This document shows, piece after piece, positions 35,328-45,862 of a DNA stretch of 64,000 bases. The stretch spans positions 248,001-312,000 of the forward strand of contig CP036290.1 of assembly GCA_007750655.1 (NCBI GenBank), in the 5' to 3' direction. The position numbers were made by a program, and so were the translations under genes. Every line of letters begins with the position of its first letter. The first letter of the stretch is position 1. This stretch comes from Rohdeia mirabilis. Its GTDB lineage: Bacteria > Planctomycetota > UBA1135 > GCA-002686595. Below the pieces are notes generated by a model. That model did no database searches, was not told the DNA's origin, and was given only the letters and a program-made list of their open reading frames with translations.

Positions 35328-38300
35328 ATGACTCAGCTCGAAGACCTGAAGCCAAACGCCTCGGTACGCGGCGTTGCCACCGACTGCGCCGTGACGGTGG
35401 TTACCGTCCAGTGGTTCGGGTCCGAGGCCCTAGAGCTCACCTACAAGGAGCCCTCCGGGAAGGTCGAAAACGTCCTGCTATACCGCCACGATGAGCCCCG
35501 CCTGGAGCTCGTCGAGGAGGGGCGACCCTGGAGCTTCGACGGGGATGGCGAGCTCTTTCGGCTCGTCTCCGAGGCGCACCGGATTCGCCTCGCGCACCTC
35601 TTCGACCCGGTGCTCGCTGTGCACACGTCCCTCGTGGACCCGCTCCCGCACCAGATCACCGCGGTCTACGAAGCCATGCTGCCTCGGCAGCCCCTGCGCT
35701 TCCTCCTTGCCGACGATCCAGGTGCCGGCAAGACGATCATGGCGGGGCTCTTCATCAAGGAGCTGATCGCGCGGGGCGACCTCCAACGCTGCCTCGTCGT
35801 CTGCCCCGGAAGCCTCGCTGAGCAGTGGCAGGACGAGCTCTACCGGCGCTTCCAGCTCCCCTTCGAGATTCTCACCAACGACAAGCTGGAAGCCGCGAGG
35901 ACGGGCAACTGGTTCCTCGAGAACAACCTCGTCATCGCCCGCCTGGACAAGCTGTCCCGCAACGAGGACGTCCAGGAGAAGCTCAAGGCACCGGACGGTG
36001 CCTGGGACCTCGTGGTCTGTGACGAGGCCCACAAGCTGTCCGCCACGTTCTTCGGCGGCGAGGTCAAGTACACGAAACGCTACCGGCTCGGGCAGCTCCT
36101 CTCGACGCTGACCCGCCACTTCCTCCTGATGACGGCGACGCCGCACAACGGGAAGGAGGAGGACTTCCAGCTGTTCATGGCGCTTCTCGACGGCGATCGG
36201 TTCGAGGGTCGGTTCCGCGATGGGGTCCACCAAGCGGACGTCACCGACCTCATGCGCCGGATGGTGAAAGAGCGGCTGCTGAAGTTCGACGGCAAGCCAC
36301 TCTTCCCCGAGCGCATTGCGCACACGGTCCCCTACAAGCTCTCCGAGCCCGAAGCACGCCTCTACAAGGAGGTCACCGACTACGTCCGCGAGGAGTTCAA
36401 CCGAGCTGAGGCTCTCCAGAACGACAAGCGCGCCGGCACCGTCGGCTTCGCACTCACCATCCTGCAACGGCGCCTCGCATCTTCGCCGGAAGCCATCTTC
36501 CAGTCGCTGCGTCGGCGCAAGGAGCGGCTCGAGAGCCGCCTGCGCGAGCTCGAGCTCCTGCAACGCGGCGCGGTGGCAGGAGCAATCATAGCGAGCGTGC
36601 CTCTGCTCGACGCAGAAGACGTCGAGGACCTGGAAGACGCACCCGAGAGTGAGGTCGAAGCTGCCGAGGCCCAGATCCTCGACCAGGCAACGGCAGCGCA
36701 GACGATCGACGAGCTGAAGATCGAGATCGGGACGTTGAAGCGCCTGGAGGGCCTTGCGCAGACCGTTCGGCGGGGAGGCGAGGACTGCAAGTGGCGGGAG
36801 CTTGCGAACCTCCTCTCCGAGATCTTCACCCCGTCGGGCTTGGCAGGAACCGTTGCTGAGGGGGAGCCGGGCTACGGCGAACCACGAGATCCGCGGCCCA
36901 CTCCCTCCCCTAAGCAGAAGCTCGTGATCTTCACCGAGCACAAGGACACGCTCTCCTACTTGCAGGCGCGCATCTCCACGATCCTCGGCCGGCAAGAGGC
37001 GGTCGTTGTGATCCACGGAGGGATGGGACGTGAAGACCGGCTGAAGGCTCAAGAAGCCTTCAAACACGATCCGGACGTGCAGGTGCTCGTGGCGACGGAC
37101 GCCGCCGGCGAGGGCATCAACCTCCAGCGCGCCCACCTGATGGTCAACTACGACCTGCCCTGGAACCCCAATCGTCTGGAGCAGCGGTTCGGGCGCATCC
37201 ACCGCATCGGTCAGACCGAGGTTTGCCACCTCTGGAATCTCGTGGCGGAGGAGACCCGGGAAGGGGACGTCTACCGGAAGCTCCTGTTGAAGCTGGACGA
37301 GGCACGGAAGGCGCTGGGCGGTCAGGTGTTCGACGTGCTCGGCAAGGTGCACTTCCAGGGCAAGCCCTTGCGCGAGTTGCTCATGGAGGCCATTCGCTAC
37401 GGCGATCTGCCCGAAGTCCGCGCCCGACTGGATCAGGCCGTCGATGGAGCCTTCGACAGGAGGGAGATCCAGGACCTCCTCGAAGACAAGGCACTGGCGC
37501 AGGACTCCATGGACGCGAGTCGGGTCCAGCGTGTCCGAGAGGACATGGAACGCGCTGAGGCGCGCCGGCTGCAGCCCCACTACATCGAGTCGTTCTTCCT
37601 CGAGGCCTTCCGTAAGTTGGGCGGAACCGCCAGGCAGCGCGAGACCAAACGATTCGAGATCACCCACGTCCCGGCCCCCATCCGGAACCGGGATCGGCTC
37701 ATCGGAGTCGGCGAGCCCGTTCTCGCTCGCTACGAGCGAATCGCCTTCCAAAAGGACCAAATCGCTCCCCAGGGACAACCGCTGGCAGCCTTCGTGTGTC
37801 CCGGGCACCCGCTCCTCGACGCCACGCTCGACCTGACGTTGGAGCGTCACCGAGACCTCCTCCGGCGCGGCACTGTCCTCGTGGACGAACTGGATAGCGG
37901 CATGGAGCCGCGGATCCTCTTCTACCTCGAACACGCTATTCGGGATGGCAGCACGACGCCCTCCGGAGATCGCTGCGTCATCTCGCGGCGAATGATGTAC
38001 GTCGAAGTGGACGCACACGGGAACAACCGTCATCTCCACTACGCGCCCTACCTCGACTACCGCCCGCTGAGACCGGACGAGCCGGGCGTCGCGGCCATCC
38101 TGGATCGACCCGAGAGCTCCTGGATTTCGCGCGGCCTGGAACAGGAGGCTCAGAGCCATGCGATCGCCAACGTCGTTCCAGGCCACCTCGAGGAGGTGCG
38201 CGAACGTCGGCTTGCGTGGATCGAGAAGGCACGCGCCGCCGTCAAGGACCGCCTCACGAAGGAGATCAGCTACTGGGACCACCGCGCCGAACAACTGAAG

Positions 38301-38906
38301 CTCCAAGAGCAGGCGGGCAAGCCTAACGCGCGGGTGAACTCGAAGGAGGCGCGGCGACGGGCGGACAACCTTCAGGCTCGGCTCCAGAAGCGGATGGAGA
38401 AGCTCGACCTGGAGAAGCAGATCTCCGCGCTTCCGCCCGTGGTGCTCGGCGGCTTGGTCGTGGTCCCTATGGGTCTGATCGCTGGAATGACGGGCACGAC
38501 GATGCCGGCCGCTCTCCAGGGCGGAGACAAGCAGGCTTCGGCAGCGCGCGCGCGAGCTGCCGTGATGGAAGTGGAGCGCGGACTCGGCTTCGCCCCCGTG
38601 GACCGAGAGTTCGAGCGCCTTGGATACGACATCGAGAGCAAGGATCCGAGCAGCGGCAGGCTGCGCTTCATCGAGGTGAAGGGCCGCATCTCCGGTGCCG
38701 ACACGGTCACGGTCACGCGCAACGAGATCCTCTACTCGTTGAACAAGCCGGAGGAGTTCATTCTCGCCATCGTCGAGTATCTGGACGACCAGTCGCATCG
38801 CGTCCACTACGTCCGCCGGCCCTTCCAGAAGGACCCCGACTTCGGGGTGACCAGCGTCAACTACGACCTCGGCGAGTTGATCGCACGAGCGGAGGAGCCG
38901 AGATGA
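35328..38906 (+). CDS. SNF2-family DEAD/DEAH helicase with C-terminal DUF3883 (defence helicase)
   Basis: 1192 aa. Superfamily 2 translocase: Walker A in LADDPGAGKTIMAGLF (near 128), DEAH box in VVCDEAHKLS (near 232), motif III LLMTATPHNGKEEDF, and helicase C-lobe motifs VLVATDAAGEGINLQRA (near 586) and RLEQRFGRIHRIGQ. A helical region follows, and residues about 1078-1180 form DUF3883, a PD-(D/E)XK-related domain (GYDIESKDPSSGRLRFIEVKG, with E-x-K). It is related to the helicases of DISARM-like and helicase-methylase-ATPase systems. It is the first gene of an eight-gene operon; its TGA overlaps the next ATG (ATGA). It probably moves on DNA to recognise or restrict invading DNA lacking host methylation. 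Confidence 0.9.
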   Translation: MTQLEDLKPNASVRGVATDCAVTVVTVQWFGSEALELTYKEPSGKVENVLLYRHDEPRLELVEEGRPWSFDGDGELFRLVSEAHRIRLAHLFDPVLAVHTSLVDPLPHQITAVYEAMLPRQPLRFLLADDPGAGKTIMAGLFIKELIARGDLQRCLVVCPGSLAEQWQDELYRRFQLPFEILTNDKLEAARTGNWFLENNLVIARLDKLSRNEDVQEKLKAPDGAWDLVVCDEAHKLSATFFGGEVKYTKRYRLGQLLSTLTRHFLLMTATPHNGKEEDFQLFMALLDGDRFEGRFRDGVHQADVTDLMRRMVKERLLKFDGKPLFPERIAHTVPYKLSEPEARLYKEVTDYVREEFNRAEALQNDKRAGTVGFALTILQRRLASSPEAIFQSLRRRKERLESRLRELELLQRGAVAGAIIASVPLLDAEDVEDLEDAPESEVEAAEAQILDQATAAQTIDELKIEIGTLKRLEGLAQTVRRGGEDCKWRELANLLSEIFTPSGLAGTVAEGEPGYGEPRDPRPTPSPKQKLVIFTEHKDTLSYLQARISTILGRQEAVVVIHGGMGREDRLKAQEAFKHDPDVQVLVATDAAGEGINLQRAHLMVNYDLPWNPNRLEQRFGRIHRIGQTEVCHLWNLVAEETREGDVYRKLLLKLDEARKALGGQVFDVLGKVHFQGKPLRELLMEAIRYGDLPEVRARLDQAVDGAFDRREIQDLLEDKALAQDSMDASRVQRVREDMERAEARRLQPHYIESFFLEAFRKLGGTARQRETKRFEITHVPAPIRNRDRLIGVGEPVLARYERIAFQKDQIAPQGQPLAAFVCPGHPLLDATLDLTLERHRDLLRRGTVLVDELDSGMEPRILFYLEHAIRDGSTTPSGDRCVISRRMMYVEVDAHGNNRHLHYAPYLDYRPLRPDEPGVAAILDRPESSWISRGLEQEAQSHAIANVVPGHLEEVRERRLAWIEKARAAVKDRLTKEISYWDHRAEQLKLQEQAGKPNARVNSKEARRRADNLQARLQKRMEKLDLEKQISALPPVVLGGLVVVPMGLIAGMTGTTMPAALQGGDKQASAARARAAVMEVERGLGFAPVDREFERLGYDIESKDPSSGRLRFIEVKGRISGADTVTVTRNEILYSLNKPEEFILAIVEYLDDQSHRVHYVRRPFQKDPDFGVTSVNYDLGELIARAEEPR

Positions 38907-40111
38907 AGACCTATACCAGTCATGAGCTGGAGAATCTGGCGCGCGATCTCGAATCCGACCTAGTCGAGCGCAAGGAAACTCTCAAGGGTGATGCTCCCAC
39001 CAAGATTCGGGAGGCGATTTGCGCGTTCGCCAATGATCTACCCGACCACCAACGACCTGGCGTCGTCTTCGTGGGGCTCCGTGACGACGCCAGTCCATCC
39101 GGAACTGCCATCACCGATGAGCTCTTACTCTCCCTCTCCAACATGAAGTCTGACGGGAACATCGTTCCCCCTCCGACCATCACAGTCGATAAGCAAGACG
39201 TGGGGGGTACTGAGGTCGCCGTCGTGCTGGTACAGCCTTCGGACGCCCCCCCAGTCCGCTACCGCGGCCGGATATGGATTCGAGTAGGACCGCGCCGCGA
39301 CATTGCGACCGCGCAGGACGAGCGGATTCTCAATGAGCGCCGTCGTCATCTAGACCGCCCCTACGACGCACAGCCCGTCTCATCGGCCTCGCTTTCGGAC
39401 CTTAGCCGCGAGGCCTTCGAGGAAGAGTACCTTCCCTCCGCCATCGCGCCGGACGTGCTGGAGGCCAACGACCGCACTCTCGAACAGAGGCTAGCCGCCA
39501 CGAAGATGGTCGTCGCATTCGACGATCCGATCCCGACGGTCCTCGGCGTCTTGGTGCTCTGTACGCGCACGCGGGACTTCCTTCCAGGTGCATACATACA
39601 GTTCCTCAGGATGCGCGGGACGAGTCTGTCCGATCCGATCGGTGACGAATCCCTGATCGATGGCACGCTCGGAGACGTTCTGCGACGAGTCGACGAGAAG
39701 CTCGACGCACACAACATGACCTCCGTCGACATCACGACGGAGTCTCGTGAGGTCCGGAGAAGCACCTACCCCCGAGGCGCACTCCAACAGCTCGTTCGCA
39801 ACGCGGTCATGCATCGGATCTACGAGGGGACACATGCTCCCATCCGGGTGACCTGGTACGACGACCGGATAGAGATCATCAGTCCGGGCGGCCCCTATGG
39901 ATCTGTCCGGGCAGAGAACTTCGGGATGCCAGGCGTCGCCGACTATCGGAATCCGAACCTTGCTGAGGCAATGCGCGTCACCGGCTTCGTCCAGCGATTC
40001 GGCGTTGGGATTGCAACCGCCCGGAAGCTGCTCGAGGAGAATGGCAATCCCCCGCCGGAGTTTGATGTCCAGCCGACGCTAGTCGGCGTCACTGTGAGGT
40101 CCGGACAATGA
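38903..40111 (+). CDS. AlbA_2 (Schlafen-type) domain plus HATPase-like domain protein
   Basis: 402 aa. The N-terminal AlbA_2/Schlafen-like domain shows ESDLVERKETLKG near residue 18 and the conserved GVVFVGLRDD turn, with RYRGRIWIRVGPRRDIATAQDERIL at about 120-145. The C-terminal half has LQQLVRNAVMHRIYEGTHAPIRVTWYDDRIEIISPGG, the HATPase_c_4 part typical of proteins annotated as RecG-like or putative transcriptional regulators. Some AlbA_2 proteins bind or cut nucleic acid. Base composition is visibly lower in GC than the flanks. Start and stop overlap both neighbours by 4 bp, so it is translated as part of the operon. It is not a standard component of helicase-methylase-ATPase systems as I know them. 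Confidence 0.85.
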   Translation: MKTYTSHELENLARDLESDLVERKETLKGDAPTKIREAICAFANDLPDHQRPGVVFVGLRDDASPSGTAITDELLLSLSNMKSDGNIVPPPTITVDKQDVGGTEVAVVLVQPSDAPPVRYRGRIWIRVGPRRDIATAQDERILNERRRHLDRPYDAQPVSSASLSDLSREAFEEEYLPSAIAPDVLEANDRTLEQRLAATKMVVAFDDPIPTVLGVLVLCTRTRDFLPGAYIQFLRMRGTSLSDPIGDESLIDGTLGDVLRRVDEKLDAHNMTSVDITTESREVRRSTYPRGALQQLVRNAVMHRIYEGTHAPIRVTWYDDRIEIISPGGPYGSVRAENFGMPGVADYRNPNLAEAMRVTGFVQRFGVGIATARKLLEENGNPPPEFDVQPTLVGVTVRSGQ

Positions 40112-41088
40112 AGACGATTGCCTTCTTCAACAACAAGGGTGGTGTCGGCAAGACTTCGCTCGTCTACCACCTGGCGTGGATGTACGCCGAACTCGGTGTC
40201 AACGTCGTGGCTGCCGATCTCGACCCGCAGGCCAACTTGACGACGATGTTCCTTGACGAGGACACGCTCGAGGACCTCTGGGCCGGTAGCACTGGACGCA
40301 CCGTAATGAGCCCCATCCGGCCGCTGCTCGAGGGCGAAGGAGGAATCGACGAGCCTGTCTACGAGGAGATCAACGGCATCGCGCTACTCGCCGGCGATCT
40401 CTCTCTCTCGTCCTTCGAGGACGAACTTAGCCTGCAATGGTCGCGCTGCCTCGAAGGGGACAAGCGGGCCTTCCGCGTCATCGCTGCGTTCCACGAGGTC
40501 ATCGCCCGCTGTGCACGCGCGCGCGAGGCAGACCTGGTCCTGCTCGACGTTGGCCCGAGCCTCGGCGCCATCAACCGCGCCGCTCTGGTCGCCGCCGATC
40601 ACGTTGTCGTCCCTCTGGCGCCGGACCTCTTCTCCCTAAAGGGCCTCGAGAACCTCGGGCCCAGGTTGCGGGCTTGGCGTGACGGCTGGCGCGAGCGTCT
40701 CGACAAGCGGCCGGAGAGCATGGACCTCCCCGAAGGCCGCATGGCTCCGGCTGGCTACATCGTCATGCAACATGCTGTCCGTCTCGACCGCCCTGTCAAG
40801 GCCTACAGCCGGTGGATGGAGCGCATCCCGAGAACCTATCGAGAGGCAGTTCTCGACGAGCACGCTCGGGTGCTTGCGCCTATCGCAAACGACCCCTACT
40901 GCCTTGCCACACTCAAGCACTTCCGCAGCCTCATGCCTCTAGCCCAAGAGGCGCGCAAGCCCATGTTCGCCCTGCGCCCAGCTGATGGGGCGATCGGCGG
41001 CCACGCACAAGCCGTGCAGGACTGCCATCGCGACTTCCGAACTCTCGCCCGTGAGATCGCGAAGCGCACGGGTATCGCGCTGTCATGA
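40108..41088 (+). CDS. ParA/MinD-type P-loop ATPase in the defence operon
   Basis: 326 aa. The deviant Walker [20 protein letters not shown] (K10 to T16) is followed by [16 protein letters not shown] (A' motif) and [37 protein letters not shown] (Walker B region), all intact. It lacks an N-terminal helix-turn-helix, so it resembles orphan ParA or BREX/septum-type MinD ATPases more than plasmid ParA with autoregulation. No ParB or centromere-like repeats are encoded nearby. It overlaps by 4 bp with the gene on each side, which argues that it works with the restriction-like complex rather than in partition. Confidence 0.88.
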   Translation: MKTIAFFNNKGGVGKTSLVYHLAWMYAELGVNVVAADLDPQANLTTMFLDEDTLEDLWAGSTGRTVMSPIRPLLEGEGGIDEPVYEEINGIALLAGDLSLSSFEDELSLQWSRCLEGDKRAFRVIAAFHEVIARCARAREADLVLLDVGPSLGAINRAALVAADHVVVPLAPDLFSLKGLENLGPRLRAWRDGWRERLDKRPESMDLPEGRMAPAGYIVMQHAVRLDRPVKAYSRWMERIPRTYREAVLDEHARVLAPIANDPYCLATLKHFRSLMPLAQEARKPMFALRPADGAIGGHAQAVQDCHRDFRTLAREIAKRTGIALS

Positions 41089-44000
41089 CCACGCACAAGA
41101 AGAAGCTGATCGAAGTCGCCCTGCCCTTGGAGGCGATCAACGTCGCGAGCGCGCGGGAGAAATCCATCCGGCACGGGCATCCCTCGACCCTGCACCTGTG
41201 GTGGGCGCGGCGGCCCCTGGCGGCGGCGCGGGCGGTGATCTTTTCGCAGATGGTGGACGACCCCTCGGAGTACGTGGACGTCCTGCTCTCCGACCCGAAG
41301 CTCAAGTCGGCGGCAGCGCGCGAGCTGAAGAAGCGACTGGCGGAGCGCGCGGCCAAGCAGGACCTCTCGGGCGAGGAGCCGACCGACGCCGAGCCGACCC
41401 TCGAGGGCGTCATCGCCGACCTCGAGCGCCAGCGCCTCTTCAAGATCCTTGAGGAGCTCGTGCTCTGGGAGAACACCACGAATGAGCAGGTCCTCGAGCG
41501 GGCGCGGACCGAGATCTGGCAGAGCTGGCGGCGAACCTGCGCCGAGCACGCTGACCATCCGCGCTCCAAGGAGCTCTTCGACCGCGACCGTCTACCCGGC
41601 TTCCACGATCCCTTCGCCGGCGGTGGGGCACTGCCGCTCGAGGCCCAGCGGCTTGGACTGGAGGCCCACGCCTCCGATCTCAACCCCGTCGCCGTCCTGA
41701 TCAACAAGGCCATGATCGAGATCCCGCCCCGCTTCGCTGGTCGCCCGCCGGTTCGGCCGGAGTCGAAGGGGTCGGGCAAGAAGCTCGTGAACCGCTCCTC
41801 GGGCGACTGGCGCGGGGCTCAGGGCCTGGCCGAGGACGTACGCCACTACGGCCGCTGGATGCGCGACGAGGCCGAGCAACGCACCGGGCAGCTCTACCCC
41901 AAGGTCCGGGTGACCGAGGAGATGGTCCACGAGCGCAAGGACCTTGCGCCCTACGAAGGCCGCGAGTTGACCGTCATTGCCTGGCTCTGGGCGCGCACGG
42001 TCAAGAGCCCAAACCCAGCCTTCGCGGACGTGGAAGTGCCGCTGGCTTCGAACTTCATGCTCGCGACCAAGAAGGGCAAGGAGGCCTGGGTCGAGCCGGC
42101 GATCGAGGCCGGCGGGTATCGGTTCACCGTGAATGTGGGCCGGCCCGCCGACCCCGAAGTGGCTAAGGCGGGCACGAAGCTCGGGCGCGGCGCGAGCTTC
42201 CGCTGCCTGATGTCCGGAGCGCCGATCGACGGCGACTACATCAAGGCTGAGGGCAAGGCGGGGCGCATGGGCGCGCGGCTCATGACGATCGTCGCCGAGG
42301 GCGACCGTCAGCGGGTGTACCTCGGGCCGACGGCGGAGCACGAAGCGGCAGCGCGCGCGGCAAAGCCGAAGTGGCGGCCTGAAGGTGACGTGCCCGCACG
42401 ACTCACCGGCGGCACCTGTGTGCCCTACGGCCTTTCGACGTGGGGCGACCTCTTCACCCCCCGCCAGCTCGTGGCGCTGACGACCTTCTCCGACCTGGTC
42501 GGCGAGGCCACGGAGCGCATCCGCCACGACGCCCTCGCCGCCGGTCTCCCCGACGACCTCACCCCCCTCCGCGACGGTGGTACAGGTGCAACGGCCTACG
42601 CCGAGGCGGTTGCGACCTACCTCGCCATTGGGGTTGCACGGTACGCCAATGCATGCACCACAATCTGTTCCTGGAACCCAGGTCAGAAGAAGGAGGACAT
42701 CCGATTCACTTTCAGCCGCCAAGCCCTGCCCATGACCTGGGACTATGCAGAAGGTAATCCCTTCAGCGCTTCCTCTGGCAACTACTCTGACAACATCGAA
42801 ACGTGGCTGTACAAGGCTCTTCAGTTCATGCCGAGCGAGTCAGCACTTGGGTATGCGTCTCAAGAGGATGCTGCGGTTCAGGTGCGATCTACTTCGAAAG
42901 TCGTCTCATCAGATCCACCGTACTACGACAACATTGGGTACGCCGACCTGTCAGATTTCTTTTATGTCTGGCATCGCCGCGCGATGCGCCTGGTCTTTCC
43001 CGAGCTCTTCGCGACGCTTGCCGTTCCTAAGGCCGAAGAGCTGGTCGCCACGCCCTACCGCCATGGCGGCAGGGACCAGGCCGAAGCCTTCTTCATGAAT
43101 GGCATGACCCACGCCATGGCGCGCCTCGCAGAGCAGGCTCATTCGGCCTTCCCGGTGACCATCTACTATGCATTCAAACAGTCGGAGACGGCCAGTGATA
43201 CTGGAACCGCCTCCACCGGATGGGAGACGTTTCTCGACGCGGTAATCCAAGCCGGATTCGGCGTCAGCGGTACCTGGCCCATGCACACCGAGCGTGGAGG
43301 ACGCTCTATCGGTGTTGGAACCAACGCCCTCGCCTCCAGCATCATCCTCGTCTGTCGCCCGCGCGCCGCCGACGCGCCGACGACCTCGCGCCGCGAGTTC
43401 CTCACCGCGCTCAAGGGTGAGCTGCCCGTCGCCCTGGCCCAGCTCCAGAAGAGCAACATCGCCCCGGTGGACCTCGCGCAGGCCGCCATCGGCCCCGGAA
43501 TGGCGGTCTACACGCGCTACGTCCGCGTGCTCGAGAGCAATGGCTCACCGCTCACGGTTCGGACCGCGCTGGCGCTTATCAACCAGGTCCTCGACGAGAC
43601 CCTGGCCGAGCAGGAGGGCGATTTTGACGCGGACACGCGCTGGGCCCTTTCCTGGTTCGACCAGTCCGGTTTCGACGAGGGGGAGTTCGGCCAAGCGGAC
43701 GTACTTGCTCGAGCTAAGAACACGAGCGTCCAAGGCCTTGTTGACGCCGGGCTCCTGGCCTCGAAGGGCGGCAAGGTACGCCTCCTCGAACCCAGCCAAC
43801 TGCCGCAGGACTGGGATCCCACCACCGACACTCGCCTCACCGTCTGGGAGATGGTCCACCACCTGATCCGCCGCCTCGAAGCCGGCGGAGAGAGCGCCGC
43901 CGCCGAACTCGCGGGCCAGCTCGGTCCCGCCGCCGAAGCCGCCCGCGAGCTCGCCTATCGCCTCTATTCCCTCTGCGAGCGCAAGAAGCGTGCGCCCCTA

Positions 44001-44111
44001 GCCCTCGCCTACAACGCCCTCGTCCAGAGCTGGCCCGAGATAGTCCGGCTCGCACGCGAGGCCCCGCGACAGCCCGCGGAACCGTCGCTGTTCGCCGAGC
44101 AGGAGGACTAG
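41085..44111 (+). CDS. DUF1156 adenine-specific DNA methyltransferase (defence methylase)
   Basis: 1008 aa. The N-terminal DUF1156 domain is recognised by [30 protein letters not shown]. The SAM-binding motif I is [18 protein letters not shown] near 175, and the amino-group target motif IV is [20 protein letters not shown] near 610, so this is an N6-adenine or N4-cytosine methylase, most likely adenine (DPPY). Central and C-terminal regions ([21 protein letters not shown]) are typical of the family. About 42.6-43.35 kb the base composition is visibly more AT-rich than on either side, suggesting a recombined segment that includes motif IV. Expected role: marking host DNA for the operon's effectors. 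Confidence 0.92.
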   Translation: MTTHKKKLIEVALPLEAINVASAREKSIRHGHPSTLHLWWARRPLAAARAVIFSQMVDDPSEYVDVLLSDPKLKSAAARELKKRLAERAAKQDLSGEEPTDAEPTLEGVIADLERQRLFKILEELVLWENTTNEQVLERARTEIWQSWRRTCAEHADHPRSKELFDRDRLPGFHDPFAGGGALPLEAQRLGLEAHASDLNPVAVLINKAMIEIPPRFAGRPPVRPESKGSGKKLVNRSSGDWRGAQGLAEDVRHYGRWMRDEAEQRTGQLYPKVRVTEEMVHERKDLAPYEGRELTVIAWLWARTVKSPNPAFADVEVPLASNFMLATKKGKEAWVEPAIEAGGYRFTVNVGRPADPEVAKAGTKLGRGASFRCLMSGAPIDGDYIKAEGKAGRMGARLMTIVAEGDRQRVYLGPTAEHEAAARAAKPKWRPEGDVPARLTGGTCVPYGLSTWGDLFTPRQLVALTTFSDLVGEATERIRHDALAAGLPDDLTPLRDGGTGATAYAEAVATYLAIGVARYANACTTICSWNPGQKKEDIRFTFSRQALPMTWDYAEGNPFSASSGNYSDNIETWLYKALQFMPSESALGYASQEDAAVQVRSTSKVVSSDPPYYDNIGYADLSDFFYVWHRRAMRLVFPELFATLAVPKAEELVATPYRHGGRDQAEAFFMNGMTHAMARLAEQAHSAFPVTIYYAFKQSETASDTGTASTGWETFLDAVIQAGFGVSGTWPMHTERGGRSIGVGTNALASSIILVCRPRAADAPTTSRREFLTALKGELPVALAQLQKSNIAPVDLAQAAIGPGMAVYTRYVRVLESNGSPLTVRTALALINQVLDETLAEQEGDFDADTRWALSWFDQSGFDEGEFGQADVLARAKNTSVQGLVDAGLLASKGGKVRLLEPSQLPQDWDPTTDTRLTVWEMVHHLIRRLEAGGESAAAELAGQLGPAAEAARELAYRLYSLCERKKRAPLALAYNALVQSWPEIVRLAREAPRQPAEPSLFAEQED

Positions 44112-44114
44112 TCC

Positions 44115-45290
44115 ATGCAGATCGAAAGCCTCGAGATCAGAAACTATCGGCTCTTCCGGGAGGCCGTCCTCCGGGACCTGCCGCGCATGACCGTCGTGGT
44201 CGGCGCGAACGGCTCGGGCAAGTCGACCCTGTTCGACGTCTTCACCTTCCTCAAGGAGGCCCTGACCCAGAACGTCGCCACGGCCGTGGCACGGCGTGGC
44301 GGTTTCCGCGAGCTGGTCAGCCGCGGCGAGAACGGGCCGATCGAGATCGTCGTCAAGTTCCGGGAGAGCGGCGGCAAGCTCGCCACCTACCAACTCGAAG
44401 TCGCCGAGGACGCGGGTCGTCCCGTCGTCCACCGCGAGGTCCTCAAGTTCCGTCGTGGCCAGTACGGCCAACCCTGGCACTTCGTCGACTTCTCCAGGGG
44501 GCGCGGGAACGCCATCACCAACGAGGCCGCTTACGGCCAGGCCGGAGTCGAAGCCGAGCGCAAGGAACACGTCCTGGACGATCCCAGCGTGCTCGCGATC
44601 AAGGGCCTCGGCCAGTTCAAGGAGTTCCGCGTGGTCGCGGAGTTCCGCGGCCTGATCGAAAACTGGCACATCTCGGATTTCCACATCTCCGATGCACGGC
44701 CAAGCGCCGAAGCGGGCTTCGCCGAGCACCTCTCGACGCGCGGCGACAACATCGCCCAGGTCGCCCAGTATCTCTACGAGAACCACCGCGACCGCTTCGA
44801 TCGCGTGCTCGAGGTCATGAGCCAGCGCGTCCCGGGGGTCAGCCGCGTCGAGGCCAAGCCGACCGAGGACGGCCGACTCGTGCTGCGCTTCCAGGACGGC
44901 AGCTTCAAGGATCCCTTCATCGCGCGCTACGTCTCGGACGGCACGATCAAGATGTTCGCGTACCTGGTGCTGCTTTACGACCCGAATCCGCACCCCCTGC
45001 TCGCCGTCGAGGAGCCGGAGAACCAGCTCTATCCCGAGCTCTTGCACGAGCTGGTCGAGGAATTCCGGGACTACGCGCGGCGCGGCGGACAAGCCTTCGT
45101 CTCGACGCACTCGCCCGACTTCCTGAATGGGGTCAAGCTGGACGAGATCTTCTGGCTCGTGAAGGAAGCGGGCTTCACGACGGTTTGCCGGGCCTCCGAG
45201 AGCGAGCTGCTTCGGAGTCTCGTCGAGGAGGGCGATCTTCCGGGCGCGCTCTGGAAGCAGGGGCTCTTCGAAGGGACCGGGCTCCGATGA
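44115..45290 (+). CDS. AAA ATPase of the AAA_21/OLD-like class
   Basis: 391 aa. ABC/SMC-like ATPase: N-terminal ESLEIRNYRLFREAVLRDLP, Walker A GANGSGKST (residues 30-38), Walker B in PLLAVEEPENQLYPELLHELV (near 305) and the H-loop FVSTHSPDFLNGVK. No nuclease domain is fused to it. The next gene, overlapping by ATGA, encodes a DUF4276 TOPRIM-like protein. Such ATPase/TOPRIM pairs (AbiL-, PARIS- and OLD-like) are known as antiviral or abortive-infection modules. Here the pair lies inside a larger operon. Confidence 0.88.
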   Translation: MQIESLEIRNYRLFREAVLRDLPRMTVVVGANGSGKSTLFDVFTFLKEALTQNVATAVARRGGFRELVSRGENGPIEIVVKFRESGGKLATYQLEVAEDAGRPVVHREVLKFRRGQYGQPWHFVDFSRGRGNAITNEAAYGQAGVEAERKEHVLDDPSVLAIKGLGQFKEFRVVAEFRGLIENWHISDFHISDARPSAEAGFAEHLSTRGDNIAQVAQYLYENHRDRFDRVLEVMSQRVPGVSRVEAKPTEDGRLVLRFQDGSFKDPFIARYVSDGTIKMFAYLVLLYDPNPHPLLAVEEPENQLYPELLHELVEEFRDYARRGGQAFVSTHSPDFLNGVKLDEIFWLVKEAGFTTVCRASESELLRSLVEEGDLPGALWKQGLFEGTGLR

Positions 45291-45859
45291 GTCGGATCGT
45301 TTTTCTGCTGGAGGAGCGGTCCATGAAGGTCCTGCTCGAAGGCCTTCTGCCGCGACTGTTCCCCGAACTACGGTTCTTCTGCGTGCCCCACGAAGGGAAG
45401 CAAGACTTGGAGAAGAGTGTGCCACGCAAGCTTCGGGCATGGCGCGAGCCGGGAGTCCGCTTCGTTGTGATCCGAGACAACGACGGCGGCGATTGCGCGG
45501 CCCTGAAGCAACACTTGCAGAGCCTGTGCTCGGACGGCCAGCGCAAGGACTCGCTCGTGCGGATTGCCTGCCAGGAGCTAGAGGCGTGGTATCTCGGGGA
45601 GCCGGATGCCTTGGCGGACGCCTTCGAACAGGAGAGCCTCCGGGGAATCGGAAAGAAGGCACGCTACCGAGACCCTGACGCCGTCGCTCGGCCGTCGGAC
45701 GAGCTCGAGCGCCTCGCTCCCGCCTTCCAGAAGGTGTCGGGTGCGCGGCTGATGGCACGGCACCTCACCAGAGAGCGGAACCAGTCCCGCAGCTTCCACG
45801 CCACGCTCGACGGAATTGGGCAGATGCACACAGATATGCAGCAAGGGGAGAGGAACTGA
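45287..45859 (+). CDS. DUF4276 (TOPRIM-like) protein, predicted nuclease partner of the AAA ATPase
   Basis: 190 aa. Hallmarks of DUF4276: an N-terminal strand with acidic residues (IVFLLEERSMKVLLEGLLP), VVIRDNDGGDC (D64, D66) as the TOPRIM-type DxD, and CQELEAWYLGEPDALAD (E97, E99). C-terminal RNQSRSFHATLDGI is also family-like. The ATG at 45287 overlaps the ATPase stop (ATGA); the frame is open upstream but that part is a shadow. DUF4276/DUF4435 proteins with AAA_21 ATPases act as effectors in AbiL/PARIS-like systems. Nuclease activity is inferred from the acidic motif only. Confidence 0.85.
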   Translation: MSRIVFLLEERSMKVLLEGLLPRLFPELRFFCVPHEGKQDLEKSVPRKLRAWREPGVRFVVIRDNDGGDCAALKQHLQSLCSDGQRKDSLVRIACQELEAWYLGEPDALADAFEQESLRGIGKKARYRDPDAVARPSDELERLAPAFQKVSGARLMARHLTRERNQSRSFHATLDGIGQMHTDMQQGERN

Positions 45860-45862
45860 ACT

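Noticed and set aside
40108..41088. Plasmid partition locus
   Set aside because: No ParB, centromere-like iterons or replication gene; the ParA gene is translationally embedded in the defence operon.
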